Shown here one piece after another: positions 6,678 through 14,285 of a DNA stretch of 19,237 bases. This DNA comes from an uncultured Erysipelotrichaceae bacterium (GTDB lineage: Bacteria > Bacillota_I > Bacilli_A > RF39 > UBA660). Each line of letters begins with the position of its first letter. Position 1 is the first letter of the stretch. The notes beneath the pieces were generated by a model that searched no databases, was not told the origin of the DNA, and saw nothing but the letters and a program-made list of their open reading frames with translations. The DNA lies in NCBI GenBank assembly GCA_902767005.1, contig CACXFY010000107.1, positions 1 to 19,237 of the forward strand. Reading direction: 5' to 3'. Position numbers and translations under genes: made by a program.

Positions 6678-7724
6678 ATGAATAGAATAGGTAAATTATT
6701 ACTATTATTAATACTAGTATCAATACTTGGTACAACTATAGCTTATAGTTCATTAAGTGTAACACTAGATATTAAAGGTAAAGCTAATGTTAGAGCGCCA
6801 GCTACTATAAGAGTAACTGAAATAAAGCTATTAGATAGTAATGATGCCCAAGAGTTATATAATCCAAGTTATACTAAGAATAGTACTGCAGTTGGCTTTA
6901 AACTAAATAATAGTAATTCATATGTTACATATGCTGTTACTATTAAAAATAGTAGTGATATTCCTATGGAAATATCTAAAATAACAGAATCAGTAAATAA
7001 TAATATAAAATATGAAATAACTAATTATAATCTATATGATTTATTAGAACCTAATGCTAGTAAAACTATTAATATTAAATATAGTGGAATAGGTACAAAA
7101 GAAACAGTCTTAAACTTTGCTTTTTCTAATTACTATAACACTGTATCATTTAATGCCTTAAATGGTAAATTTAATAATGAATCAAGTATTAATAAAGTAT
7201 TATTTCATTATAATGGTAAAATAAATACAATAATTGATGGTACTATATATAAACCAATACTAAATAATAGTATTTTTAAAGATTGGTATCTTAATGATAC
7301 TACTATCTTTAATTTATCTAATCCAATTACAAATGATATAGAAGTATTTGCTAAATATGAAGAATTATCATTTATAATTGATGAATCTAATACCATTAAT
7401 CATAGTAGAATTACAGATTCTTATACTTTAAATGATTTAATTACAAATAAGCATTTAGGTCTTAATAAAACCAAAAATACAATAAATAGTATTACTTTAA
7501 ATTTTGATTATACAAGTGATTTTGATGAAGAAATAACTGTAAAACTAATCTGTAATAATACTACTTATAGTAAAGATTTAGTCTTGTCAAAAGAAGATGT
7601 AAATAAGACTCTATTATTGGATAATATTAATATTCCAAAAGATTATTTATTTACTATCATTATTGATAAAAAGAAAGTAAATAATTTAAATACTAAAATT
7701 ACTAATTTTAGTCTTATAAAATAA
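6678..7724 (+). CDS. Exported protein: beta-sandwich, InlB B-repeat-like module, C-terminal beta domain
   Basis: A 348-residue protein with a hydrophobic N-terminus (5-22) that runs into AYSSLSVTLDIKGKANV. Residues about 41-150 resemble the beta-sandwich of the preceding gene. Residues about 155-229 look like one Listeria-Bacteroides (InlB B/Flg_new) repeat: VSFNALNGKF at the start, FKDWYL in the middle where members have FxGWY, and NPITNDIEVFAKYE at the end where members have xxITxDxTLYAKW. The final 120 residues form another Asn/Thr-rich beta-type domain. No LPXTG anchor is present, so it is probably held by the uncleaved N-terminal helix or released. AGGTGAT (6667-6673) precedes the ATG well. 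It is last in the mraZ operon, before a terminator. Function unknown; a surface or adhesive role is inference. Confidence 0.82.
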   Translation: MNRIGKLLLLLILVSILGTTIAYSSLSVTLDIKGKANVRAPATIRVTEIKLLDSNDAQELYNPSYTKNSTAVGFKLNNSNSYVTYAVTIKNSSDIPMEISKITESVNNNIKYEITNYNLYDLLEPNASKTINIKYSGIGTKETVLNFAFSNYYNTVSFNALNGKFNNESSINKVLFHYNGKINTIIDGTIYKPILNNSIFKDWYLNDTTIFNLSNPITNDIEVFAKYEELSFIIDESNTINHSRITDSYTLNDLITNKHLGLNKTKNTINSITLNFDYTSDFDEEITVKLICNNTTYSKDLVLSKEDVNKTLLLDNINIPKDYLFTIIIDKKKVNNLNTKITNFSLIK

Positions 7725-7728
7725 GAAA

Positions 7729-7757
7729 AAAAAGGAGCTAAAACTCCTTTTTGTTTT
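7729..7757 (+). terminator. Intrinsic terminator ending the mraZ-ftsI operon
   Basis: AAAAAGGAG (7729-7737) pairs with CTCCTTTTT (7744-7752) around CTAAAA, followed by a T-rich tail. The A run on the 5' side would also allow termination from the other direction, but no minus-strand gene is seen. Confidence 0.88.
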
Positions 7758-7758
7758 G

Positions 7759-7786
7759 TTGACATAATTAAATAATTTGATATAAT
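7759..7786 (+). promoter_or_regulatory. Consensus sigma-A promoter for the 7813-14238 unit
   Basis: TTGACA (7759-7764) and TATAAT (7781-7786), both perfect hexamers, with a 16-nt AT-rich spacer. It is the best promoter in the window and lies just after the terminator, marking a fresh transcription unit. Confidence 0.85.
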
Positions 7787-7812
7787 TAATATATATAATA
7801 GGGAGTGGTTAT

Positions 7813-9180
7813 ATGGAAGAAAACAAACCGAAGAAAAAAGTGGTCTTAATAATAGCTCTACTATTTTTATTTTGTTCTTTAATCTTAATAGGAGTTGGAA
7901 TATATTTTTATAATAGTACTAAGCCAATTAAGATAGTTGGAAGAACATTTACAGATACTACTAATTATTTAAAATCATACATATTTATGGAAGAAGATGA
8001 ATTACTAAAGAATGATTTTACAATTGATTCTGATATTAAAGTAACTATAAAGAGTGATTATGTAGATAAACTAAGTGAAAATGATGACGAGTATAAGATA
8101 ATTAAAAAGATGTTAAATAAACTATCTTCATCAAAAACAGAACTTCATCTAGAAAGAGAATTAAAAGAAAAGAAATTATTCGTAGACGTTAATAATTCAG
8201 TAGGAACTTCTAGTTGTAGCTTTAAAGGATTAATTACTAATTCAACTAGTTACTACCAAGTAGGTAATATTACTAAGAGTTATATTAATTCTGGTACTAA
8301 TAATTATTTTGAAACACTAACTAATGAAGCTACTACTAGAGAGAACAATGAATATTTATATGATTTTATTACTTCTAAAATACCAACATATTTAGAAGAA
8401 AAAGATATTCAAGAAGATCAAGTAGAAACAATAGTTGCTGATAAAGAAATAAAGGCTAATAAGTTAACTGTTAAATTAACTAATGACTTCTTAAATAGAA
8501 TAAGAACTAATCTTTATAATGATTTAAAAAATGATTCTAAAGCTAAAAGTATTATAGAAGGATATGATTCTGACTTCTTTAAAAAGAAATTAAAAAATGC
8601 TAGCTTCTTTTCTAAAGATGAAGGAATGGATATAAATGTATATACTACTACATTAATGCCTACGGTAGTTAAAATAGAATTTGACTATTCTTATAATACA
8701 GAAAAAGAGATACTTTCTTATGAGAAAGTTGATAAGGAAAAGGCTTTAATCAAAATAAGATCAAATGATAAAGAATTATATCGATTAAATCTAACTAATA
8801 AAGAAGGTACAATAGAGATTAAAGTATCAGATAATAAAGATAATAATATTGGTACTATATCTTTTAATAGGGATAACAATGGTACAATGATTAATATTGA
8901 TATTAATGATGATAGAGATAAAATAAAAGTATCATATCAGTCAAAGAAAACTAATAAGAAAAAGACTTCTTATAAAAGAACTGATTCTCTTTCAATTCAA
9001 GTGATTAGAGATAAGACAACTAATTATGATATTAAAGTAGTAGCTGATTCAAAAGTAAAAGCTGGTGCTGATATAAATGAGAATATTGATGAAGCTGTTT
9101 TAGAAAAGAAATTAGATGAACAAACAAAAGAGAAAATAAAGAATTATTTAACTAACTATATTCAAGAGTTGAGCAAATAG
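7813..9180 (+). CDS. Single-pass membrane protein of unknown family
   Basis: 455 residues: a short basic cytoplasmic tail (KPKKK), a transmembrane helix at about 10-33, then a long Lys/Asp/Asn-rich extracytoplasmic region predicted as mixed alpha/beta. The region contains repeated strand-like segments such as LTVKLTNDFL and VVKIEFDYSY, and a helical C-terminus (about 425-455) rich in Glu and Lys. The large domain could be a lipid- or ligand-binding beta fold, but I see no motif that decides this. GGGAG (7801-7805) precedes the ATG by seven bases. First gene of its transcription unit. Confidence 0.8.
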   Translation: MEENKPKKKVVLIIALLFLFCSLILIGVGIYFYNSTKPIKIVGRTFTDTTNYLKSYIFMEEDELLKNDFTIDSDIKVTIKSDYVDKLSENDDEYKIIKKMLNKLSSSKTELHLERELKEKKLFVDVNNSVGTSSCSFKGLITNSTSYYQVGNITKSYINSGTNNYFETLTNEATTRENNEYLYDFITSKIPTYLEEKDIQEDQVETIVADKEIKANKLTVKLTNDFLNRIRTNLYNDLKNDSKAKSIIEGYDSDFFKKKLKNASFFSKDEGMDINVYTTTLMPTVVKIEFDYSYNTEKEILSYEKVDKEKALIKIRSNDKELYRLNLTNKEGTIEIKVSDNKDNNIGTISFNRDNNGTMINIDINDDRDKIKVSYQSKKTNKKKTSYKRTDSLSIQVIRDKTTNYDIKVVADSKVKAGADINENIDEAVLEKKLDEQTKEKIKNYLTNYIQELSK

Positions 9181-9194
9181 AAAGGAACAAGAAT

Positions 9195-9668
9195 ATGAAG
9201 AAGGATAATAAAAAAACAGCTGCTGACTATATACTATTAGGAGTTTTTATTGCTTTACTAATTCTCGTAATAATTCTTTTGATAGTAACAATAAAAAACA
9301 GGCCAAAAACACAAAGTGCTAATTTTACAATACCAATAATTGAAAAGAAGTTTTCTACTAATATGAGAGTTGATCTCTATAAATTAAAAGATCAAAATAA
9401 GGGTTATGTCTTAGATATTGCCAATTATTACAAGCAAAAGACAGTAAAAGAAAAAACTACTTATGAACTGAAATTTGTAAATAATTCATCTGGAAAGATT
9501 ACTGTAACGAAGAATGAATCAAATAAGAACTTAGCTAAAACTGAAAAAGAATTTGTTATAAGTTCTAAATTTAGTCCAAATAAAAAGAAAAAAGATACTT
9601 ATACTGTAAAAGTATCAGGAAATGTAAAGGAAGGAGATACACTAGATATTGCAATTTCTAGTAAGTGA
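9195..9668 (+). CDS. Small single-pass membrane protein of unknown function
   Basis: 157 residues with a Lys-rich cytoplasmic tail, a strongly hydrophobic helix at about 12-36, and a basic extracytoplasmic domain of about 110 residues with alternating strands (TYELKFVNNSSGKITVT, TYTVKVSGNVKEGDTLDIAI). AAAGGAA (9181-9187) precedes the ATG. It sits 14 bases after the preceding membrane protein and four bases before the next gene, so it is in the same operon and probably the same process. Family not recognised. Confidence 0.8.
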   Translation: MKKDNKKTAADYILLGVFIALLILVIILLIVTIKNRPKTQSANFTIPIIEKKFSTNMRVDLYKLKDQNKGYVLDIANYYKQKTVKEKTTYELKFVNNSSGKITVTKNESNKNLAKTEKEFVISSKFSPNKKKKDTYTVKVSGNVKEGDTLDIAISSK

Positions 9669-9672
9669 TAAT

Positions 9673-9942
9673 ATGAAATACGAATTAGGAAAAGAAACGA
9701 TAACTATTAATAAAGATGGAAAAGATGTCGAGTATAATGTGTTATTTACATTTGACTCAGAGGATACAATGAAGACATATATTGGTTATACCGATAATGT
9801 AATTGCCAAGAATGGTCGTAAAAATATTTATGTGTCTGCTATTAGTCCTTTTACAAGTAATACATTAGAAGATGTTACAGATGAAAAAGAATTGGCAATG
9901 ATAAGAGAATTCTTAGAATATGTAGATAAAGGTGGAGAGTAG
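9673..9942 (+). CDS. DUF1292-like small protein
   Basis: 89 residues matching the general pattern of the DUF1292 (YrzB-type) family: a first strand ETITINKDGKDVEYNVLF (family pattern: strand, acidic-Gly turn, E-V-x-F), a second strand KTYIGYTD, a third KNIYVSAISP, then an acidic linker LEDVTDEKE and a closing helix. YrzB-type proteins are small, soluble and of unknown function in Firmicutes. The ATG at 9673 is preferred over the in-frame TTG at 9649, which lies inside the previous gene and would add residues outside the domain; the ribosome site (AAGTGAT) is modest. The stop runs directly into the ribosome site of the giant gene. Confidence 0.75.
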   Translation: MKYELGKETITINKDGKDVEYNVLFTFDSEDTMKTYIGYTDNVIAKNGRKNIYVSAISPFTSNTLEDVTDEKELAMIREFLEYVDKGGE

Positions 9943-9951
9943 GTGAATATT

Positions 9952-12900
9952 ATGACAAATGAAGAATTAAGAGAAAAAATGAATAAAGCCCAAATAGAAG
10001 TAGATAATATTTCCTATGAATTATCTAAACTAATAGAACAAAAGACTGCTGGACAAATAAGTGAAGAAAACTTTAAAGAGGCAGAAAGTGAACTAAAAGA
10101 ATTATTAAAAAAGAGTAGTAAAGAACTAACTGATTATAGAATTCAATTAGGATCTAGTAATTTAAAAGTAGAAGAACCTAGTAAAGAAATAAGTGATGAA
10201 GTATTACAAGATCAAGCTCAAAATAATGAAAAGATTGCTCAAGCTAAAAAAGAACTAGAAGTAGCTCGACAAGAATTTGAAAAATATACAAAAGTAATGC
10301 AAGATACACATAAATATACTAGTGATAAACTTCAAAATGGTCCATTATCTAATGATGAAATGAAAGAAACATATGATGACTATTATGCTGCTATGTATGG
10401 AAATGAAGCTGTATGGAAAGAATATAAGAGTACTATAGCTCGCTTAGAAAGAAGCATAAAGAGATTAGAAAAGAAAAATAAAGAGATAGAGACAAGATAT
10501 GAAGAAGCTCAAGCTTTAGAAATGGATTATTCAAAATATAAAGAAATAATGAAAACTCTAGAAAGTAGAAAAAGATTAAGAGAAATACTAGAGAAAAAAG
10601 GTTTAGGATCTATATTACATAAGCGTGGGGGAAGAACTAAAGCAGAAAGAAAATTAATAAAAGTCGCAACAGAAGAAGTAGTAAAAGAAATTACTGAAAT
10701 GATGCAAAAAGAAGAAGGATTAACTATTCTTGATGCTATAAACGTTTTATATAATGCTCCTAAAAAAGTAGATATAAAAGAACCAGCAAGAACTTTAGTA
10801 GTACCTAATAAATTATATAAGAATATGAATAATAATATTAAGTTACTACCAGCTGCTGTTCAATCTACAGAAGAAGTAGTAAAAGAAGTAACAAAAGATA
10901 CTCCTAAAGCACCAAGTGATATTCCAAGAACTAAAGTAATTGGAAATGGATACGTACCAGATAGAATTCTATATGAATCACGTGGTATGACTGAAGATGA
11001 ATATATAATTGCCGAATTTGAAAGAAACTCAGGCATTAAATTTGATCCAGAAATCCATGAAATTAGAAAGAATCATGATGCTTCTGGAGTAGTATCAGAT
11101 GATAATGTATATTCTACATATGAAATAATTGAAAAAGAAAAACAATTACCACCAGAAGAACCAGAAGAAGAAAAAATAGAAGAAGTGGTAATTGGAGAAG
11201 GTTATGTACCAGATAGAATATTATATGAATCACGTGGTATGACAGAAGATGAATATATAATTGCTGAATTTGAAAGCAGTAAAGGTATTAAATTCAATCC
11301 AGAAATACATGAAATTAGAAAGAATCATGATGCTTCTGGAATAGTATCAGATGATAATGTATATTCTACATATGAAATAATTGAAAAACGAAAAGTAGCA
11401 CCAATAGTTAGTGCTGATGAAATGGTTGAAGAAGAAAAAGAAGTACATTCAAATACTGATTCAGCATATGAAATAATAAAAGAGACTAGACTACCTAACT
11501 ATAATCAAGATCAGTTAGCTCTACCTGGTGAAACAATAGATGGAAAAAGAGTTGGATTTGGTGATGAAAGAGATGGAGAAATTCCAAGATTACCAGAAAT
11601 TAAGACTGAACTAGTTCCAATCGAAGAACAAAAACAAGAAGAAAAAGTAGATGAAGCTATTACTCCAGAAGTAGTGGAGGATGTAGTATCAGATGCTATT
11701 GGAGATGTTCAAGTAGAAGAAGAAATAAAACCAGAAGAGGTAGAGGAAGTAGTATCAGACGCTATTGGAGATGTTCAAGTAGAAGAAGAAATAAAACCAG
11801 AAGAGGTAGAAGAAGCAGTAGCAGATGCTATTGAAGATGTTCAAGTTGATGATGAAATATCACCAGAAGAAGTAGATGAAGTAGTAAAAGATGCACTTGG
11901 CGAAGTTCAAGTAGAAGAGGAAAAACAAGAATCAACAAGTATCATCCCAACAGATGAAGAATTAGATAGAGTATTAAATGAAGAAATGGAAAGAATAAGT
12001 TCTGAACAACAACAAGAAGAAAAACAAGAAGAGCCAGAAGAAGTAGTACTATTTGATGGCTATGAACCAGAACCAGTTATGTATACATCTAGAGGTATGA
12101 CTGAAGATGAATATATAATGTCTGAATTTGAAAAAGCCACAGGTCAAAAATTTGATCCAGATAAACATGAAATAGTATATAATCATGATGCTTCTGGAAT
12201 AGTATCAGATGATAACGTACATTCAACATTTAAAGTAATAGAAAAGACTATGGAGAAGGAACCAGAACCAATACCACCAGAACCAGAGCCAGAACCTGAA
12301 CCAATACCACCAGGACCAGAGCCAGGACCTGAACCAATACCACCAGGACCAGAGCCAGGACCTGAACCAATACCACCAGGACCAGAGCCAGGGCCTGAAC
12401 CAATACCACCAGGACCTGGACCAGAACCCGAACCAAAAAAACCAAGAGCTTTAGGTATTCGTGAAATAATAGATGGTAAGATTTGTAAAGACTTAGATAT
12501 TACTAGAAAAGATGCTTCTAAGTATCAATGGAGTAATGCTCGTGTTTGGAAATCATTTGTAGATGAATTACGATCTGGAAATGTAGTATATAACATATTA
12601 CATGTAGCACCTGGTATGGTAAAATTAGCAGGATCTGCAGTAATGAAACTTGCTAAAGGTATATTTGGAACTAAGAAAGCTAATGACTTAGTAAAAGAAA
12701 TGAAATCTAGAATAGATAATCTTTCTTCAGAAGAATTAGAATTATTATTTGAACAATATCGTGGAGGATTCATAGTTCAAGAAGGATATCCTCAAGTAAT
12801 AAATATGGTTATTGAAGATAAAATGAATGAATACATTCTAGGTAAAGCTCAAGCTATTAATAATGAGTTAACAGCTGCTTATAAAATAGTATTAACTAAC

Positions 12901-14238
12901 CATAAAATGATAGCTGGAATAGATGAAAAACTAAGAGATAAATCTCTAGATCCAACAACACGTAAAAAACTAAAAGAAGAAAGAAAGAGATTATTAGATG
13001 AAGCTGCTTCTAATTGTATGGATATCAAAGCTTTACAAGTAGAAGGTAGAAAACTATTATCTGGCGGATTACATGGTATGAGTGAAGATATGAAAGCTTC
13101 ACTAACTAAGATGAATCTTGATGGTATGCGTTTCGCTAAAACATATGATTACGATAATGAATTAGAAGGAAAACTAAGAGCTGCTGAAACACAATATTTA
13201 GACGGTGTTCACAATAAAGATTCTCAAGCTATTCTTTCTGGATTCATGAAAGAAGAAAGACTATTAGCTGAACATACATATTCAAGTGATACAATAATCG
13301 GTAAGATATCTCAAGGACAAAAGCATTATTCTCCATTAATAGAACAACTAGATTATAATAAAGATCCTTTAGTAAGAGACTTATTTACAACAATTGCTGT
13401 TACAACAGCAGTTATAAGTGCCGCAAATGCTGTTCGTGTTAATATGGAACAACATAGAATATTAGAAGCACAACAACAAGAAATAGCTAGAGTTAATGCT
13501 GCTAATAATCAAACAATGGGCCAAGTAAATCAAACTGGAGCTGAAATAGCTGGTAAGAGAGATGTCTTCTCTGAAGGTATGAGAGCTCAAGCAGAACAAA
13601 ATGTATTATCAAGAGCCAATGTTCATGAGAGAGCATCACTTGATCAAACTAATTGGTCAATCGGAACAGATCAATATCATATTTTAGATCATGCAAGACA
13701 CGAAGCTGCTCAACAATTCTACACTGATACATACATGAAAATGGCCGATGTATCTACTAGATACTCTCAAGGCATGATTACTCAAGATCAAGCTCTACAA
13801 GAGTTAGCTAATATTGCAACTTCTTCTCATAAGACATTTACTGATACTGTAACAGATGTCTTAAAGGATACAGAAGCATATGCTGCTGCTCATCCTCAAC
13901 ATGACTTAACTGCTGTTCTTGGAACAATGAGATACTTCTCACAACATACAGATGCTATCTCACAAATGAATCAAGGAATGGTAGATGTTACTAATTTAGG
14001 AGAAGGCTTAATCGGATTAACTGCCGAACAAGCAACCGCAATATCATCTCTTCCATCAGATCTTGGAACAACACTTCTAGCCGCTGCTTCCGCAACAGCC
14101 TTAGCATATAACGTTGCTAGAGACTTTGATAAGAAAGTAAAACGTACTAAGTCTCAAGATAATGAAGTAACTGCTATGATGGATGAATTAAATGAATCTG
14201 AAAAAGAACAATCAATGGAAGAAGAACATACAAAATAA
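9952..14238 (+). CDS. Giant multi-repeat coiled-coil protein, unrecognised
   Basis: 1428 residues, no signal peptide. Order: residues 1-220 charged helical coiled coil; 220-328 basic/helical linker; 67-residue repeats at 329-395 and 413-479, and a third at 699-765; four 22-residue acidic repeats at 572-659; a Glu/Gln-rich linker; a Pro-Glu-Gly tract of 11-residue units at 771-825; then about 600 residues of mostly helical, unrecognised sequence. That region contains a hydrophobic segment near 1144-1160 (LFTTIAVTTAVISAANAV) and another near 1373-1392 (TTLLAAASATALAYNV), either membrane-inserting or buried. The mix of coiled coil, acidic and proline-rich parts resembles in style the cytoskeletal proteins of the Mycoplasma pneumoniae terminal organelle, but I see no homology. 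AGGTGA (9941-9946) overlaps the upstream stop and the ATG at 9952 follows; the in-frame GTG at 9943 is inside that site. A terminator follows. Confidence 0.85.
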   Translation: MTNEELREKMNKAQIEVDNISYELSKLIEQKTAGQISEENFKEAESELKELLKKSSKELTDYRIQLGSSNLKVEEPSKEISDEVLQDQAQNNEKIAQAKKELEVARQEFEKYTKVMQDTHKYTSDKLQNGPLSNDEMKETYDDYYAAMYGNEAVWKEYKSTIARLERSIKRLEKKNKEIETRYEEAQALEMDYSKYKEIMKTLESRKRLREILEKKGLGSILHKRGGRTKAERKLIKVATEEVVKEITEMMQKEEGLTILDAINVLYNAPKKVDIKEPARTLVVPNKLYKNMNNNIKLLPAAVQSTEEVVKEVTKDTPKAPSDIPRTKVIGNGYVPDRILYESRGMTEDEYIIAEFERNSGIKFDPEIHEIRKNHDASGVVSDDNVYSTYEIIEKEKQLPPEEPEEEKIEEVVIGEGYVPDRILYESRGMTEDEYIIAEFESSKGIKFNPEIHEIRKNHDASGIVSDDNVYSTYEIIEKRKVAPIVSADEMVEEEKEVHSNTDSAYEIIKETRLPNYNQDQLALPGETIDGKRVGFGDERDGEIPRLPEIKTELVPIEEQKQEEKVDEAITPEVVEDVVSDAIGDVQVEEEIKPEEVEEVVSDAIGDVQVEEEIKPEEVEEAVADAIEDVQVDDEISPEEVDEVVKDALGEVQVEEEKQESTSIIPTDEELDRVLNEEMERISSEQQQEEKQEEPEEVVLFDGYEPEPVMYTSRGMTEDEYIMSEFEKATGQKFDPDKHEIVYNHDASGIVSDDNVHSTFKVIEKTMEKEPEPIPPEPEPEPEPIPPGPEPGPEPIPPGPEPGPEPIPPGPEPGPEPIPPGPGPEPEPKKPRALGIREIIDGKICKDLDITRKDASKYQWSNARVWKSFVDELRSGNVVYNILHVAPGMVKLAGSAVMKLAKGIFGTKKANDLVKEMKSRIDNLSSEELELLFEQYRGGFIVQEGYPQVINMVIEDKMNEYILGKAQAINNELTAAYKIVLTNHKMIAGIDEKLRDKSLDPTTRKKLKEERKRLLDEAASNCMDIKALQVEGRKLLSGGLHGMSEDMKASLTKMNLDGMRFAKTYDYDNELEGKLRAAETQYLDGVHNKDSQAILSGFMKEERLLAEHTYSSDTIIGKISQGQKHYSPLIEQLDYNKDPLVRDLFTTIAVTTAVISAANAVRVNMEQHRILEAQQQEIARVNAANNQTMGQVNQTGAEIAGKRDVFSEGMRAQAEQNVLSRANVHERASLDQTNWSIGTDQYHILDHARHEAAQQFYTDTYMKMADVSTRYSQGMITQDQALQELANIATSSHKTFTDTVTDVLKDTEAYAAAHPQHDLTAVLGTMRYFSQHTDAISQMNQGMVDVTNLGEGLIGLTAEQATAISSLPSDLGTTLLAAASATALAYNVARDFDKKVKRTKSQDNEVTAMMDELNESEKEQSMEEEHTK
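10936..11136 (+). repeat. 67-residue repeat, copy 1 (in giant protein)
   Basis: Residues 329-395. Begins VIGNGYVPDR and ends YEIIEK. Contains SRGMTEDEYI, then EFE, then HEI..NHDASG.VSDDNV. About 61 of 67 residues are identical to copy 2, with much of the DNA identical as well. Confidence 0.93.
11188..11388 (+). repeat. 67-residue repeat, copy 2 (in giant protein)
   Basis: Residues 413-479, separated from copy 1 by a 17-residue Pro/Glu linker. A truncated fourth tail, SAYEIIKE, follows near 11461-11484, suggesting a decayed or partial copy. Confidence 0.93.
11665..11928 (+). repeat. Four tandem 66-bp units encoding acidic 22-residue repeats
   Basis: Units begin at 11665, 11731, 11797 and 11863, each starting at a Pro codon. 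Consensus PEEVEEVVSDAIGDVQV followed by EEEIK. Units 1 and 2 are nearly identical and units 3 and 4 are more diverged. The units are highly acidic with regularly placed Val/Ile, so an amphipathic helix broken by the prolines is likely. Confidence 0.93.
12046..12246 (+). repeat. 67-residue repeat, copy 3 (in giant protein)
   Basis: Residues 699-765, same length with no insertions. About 43 of 67 positions match copy 2. The invariant core across all three is SRGMTEDEYI, EFE, KF.P..HEI, NHDASG.VSDDNV and the closing IEK. Confidence 0.92.
12262..12426 (+). repeat. 33-bp tandem repeats encoding PEPIPPGPEPG units
   Basis: Five 11-residue units beginning at 12262, 12295, 12328, 12361 and 12394. Units 2 to 4 are identical in protein and almost identical in DNA. 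The first has Glu where the others have Gly, and the last ends GPGPE. This should be an extended, stiff polyproline-type linker between the acidic part and the C-terminal region. Confidence 0.95.
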
Positions 14239-14261
14239 AGTAGCTATTAGCTACTTTTTTT
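14237..14261 (+). terminator. Intrinsic terminator after the giant gene
   Basis: AAAGTAGCT (14237-14245) pairs with AGCTACTTT (14249-14257) around ATT, with T through 14261. It overlaps the stop codon. Confidence 0.85.
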
Positions 14262-14263
14262 GA

Positions 14264-14269
14264 TACAAT
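14264..14269 (+). promoter_or_regulatory. Candidate -10 element for the 14286 gene
   Basis: TACAAT two bases after the terminator T tract. The preceding GA matches the context of the other TTGATATAAT sites in the window. No acceptable -35 is visible, so readthrough from the previous unit could also supply transcription. Confidence 0.4.
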
Positions 14270-14285
14270 AAAAAAGGTGATTTCT

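Noticed and set aside
9649..9672. TTG at 9649 as start of the DUF1292-like gene, or a frameshifted fusion with the 9195 gene
   Set aside because: The extension only overlaps the upstream gene in another frame and adds nothing to the domain. A normal stop (9666-9668) followed by an ATG at 9673 explains the arrangement.
12262..12426. Possible CRISPR-like array of 33-bp units
   Set aside because: The units are contiguous with no unique spacers, keep the reading frame and encode a regular protein repeat.
12248..12445. Minus-strand ORF rich in Leu and Val
   Set aside because: It is the antisense reading of the Pro-Glu-Gly repeat tract. Its regularity comes from the 33-bp repeat and it has no ribosome site.
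9952..14238. Giant protein as a true homologue of mycoplasma HMW/P65 proteins (EAGR box)
   Set aside because: No aromatic- and glycine-rich EAGR-type segment was found. The resemblance is only in composition, so it is kept as an analogy.
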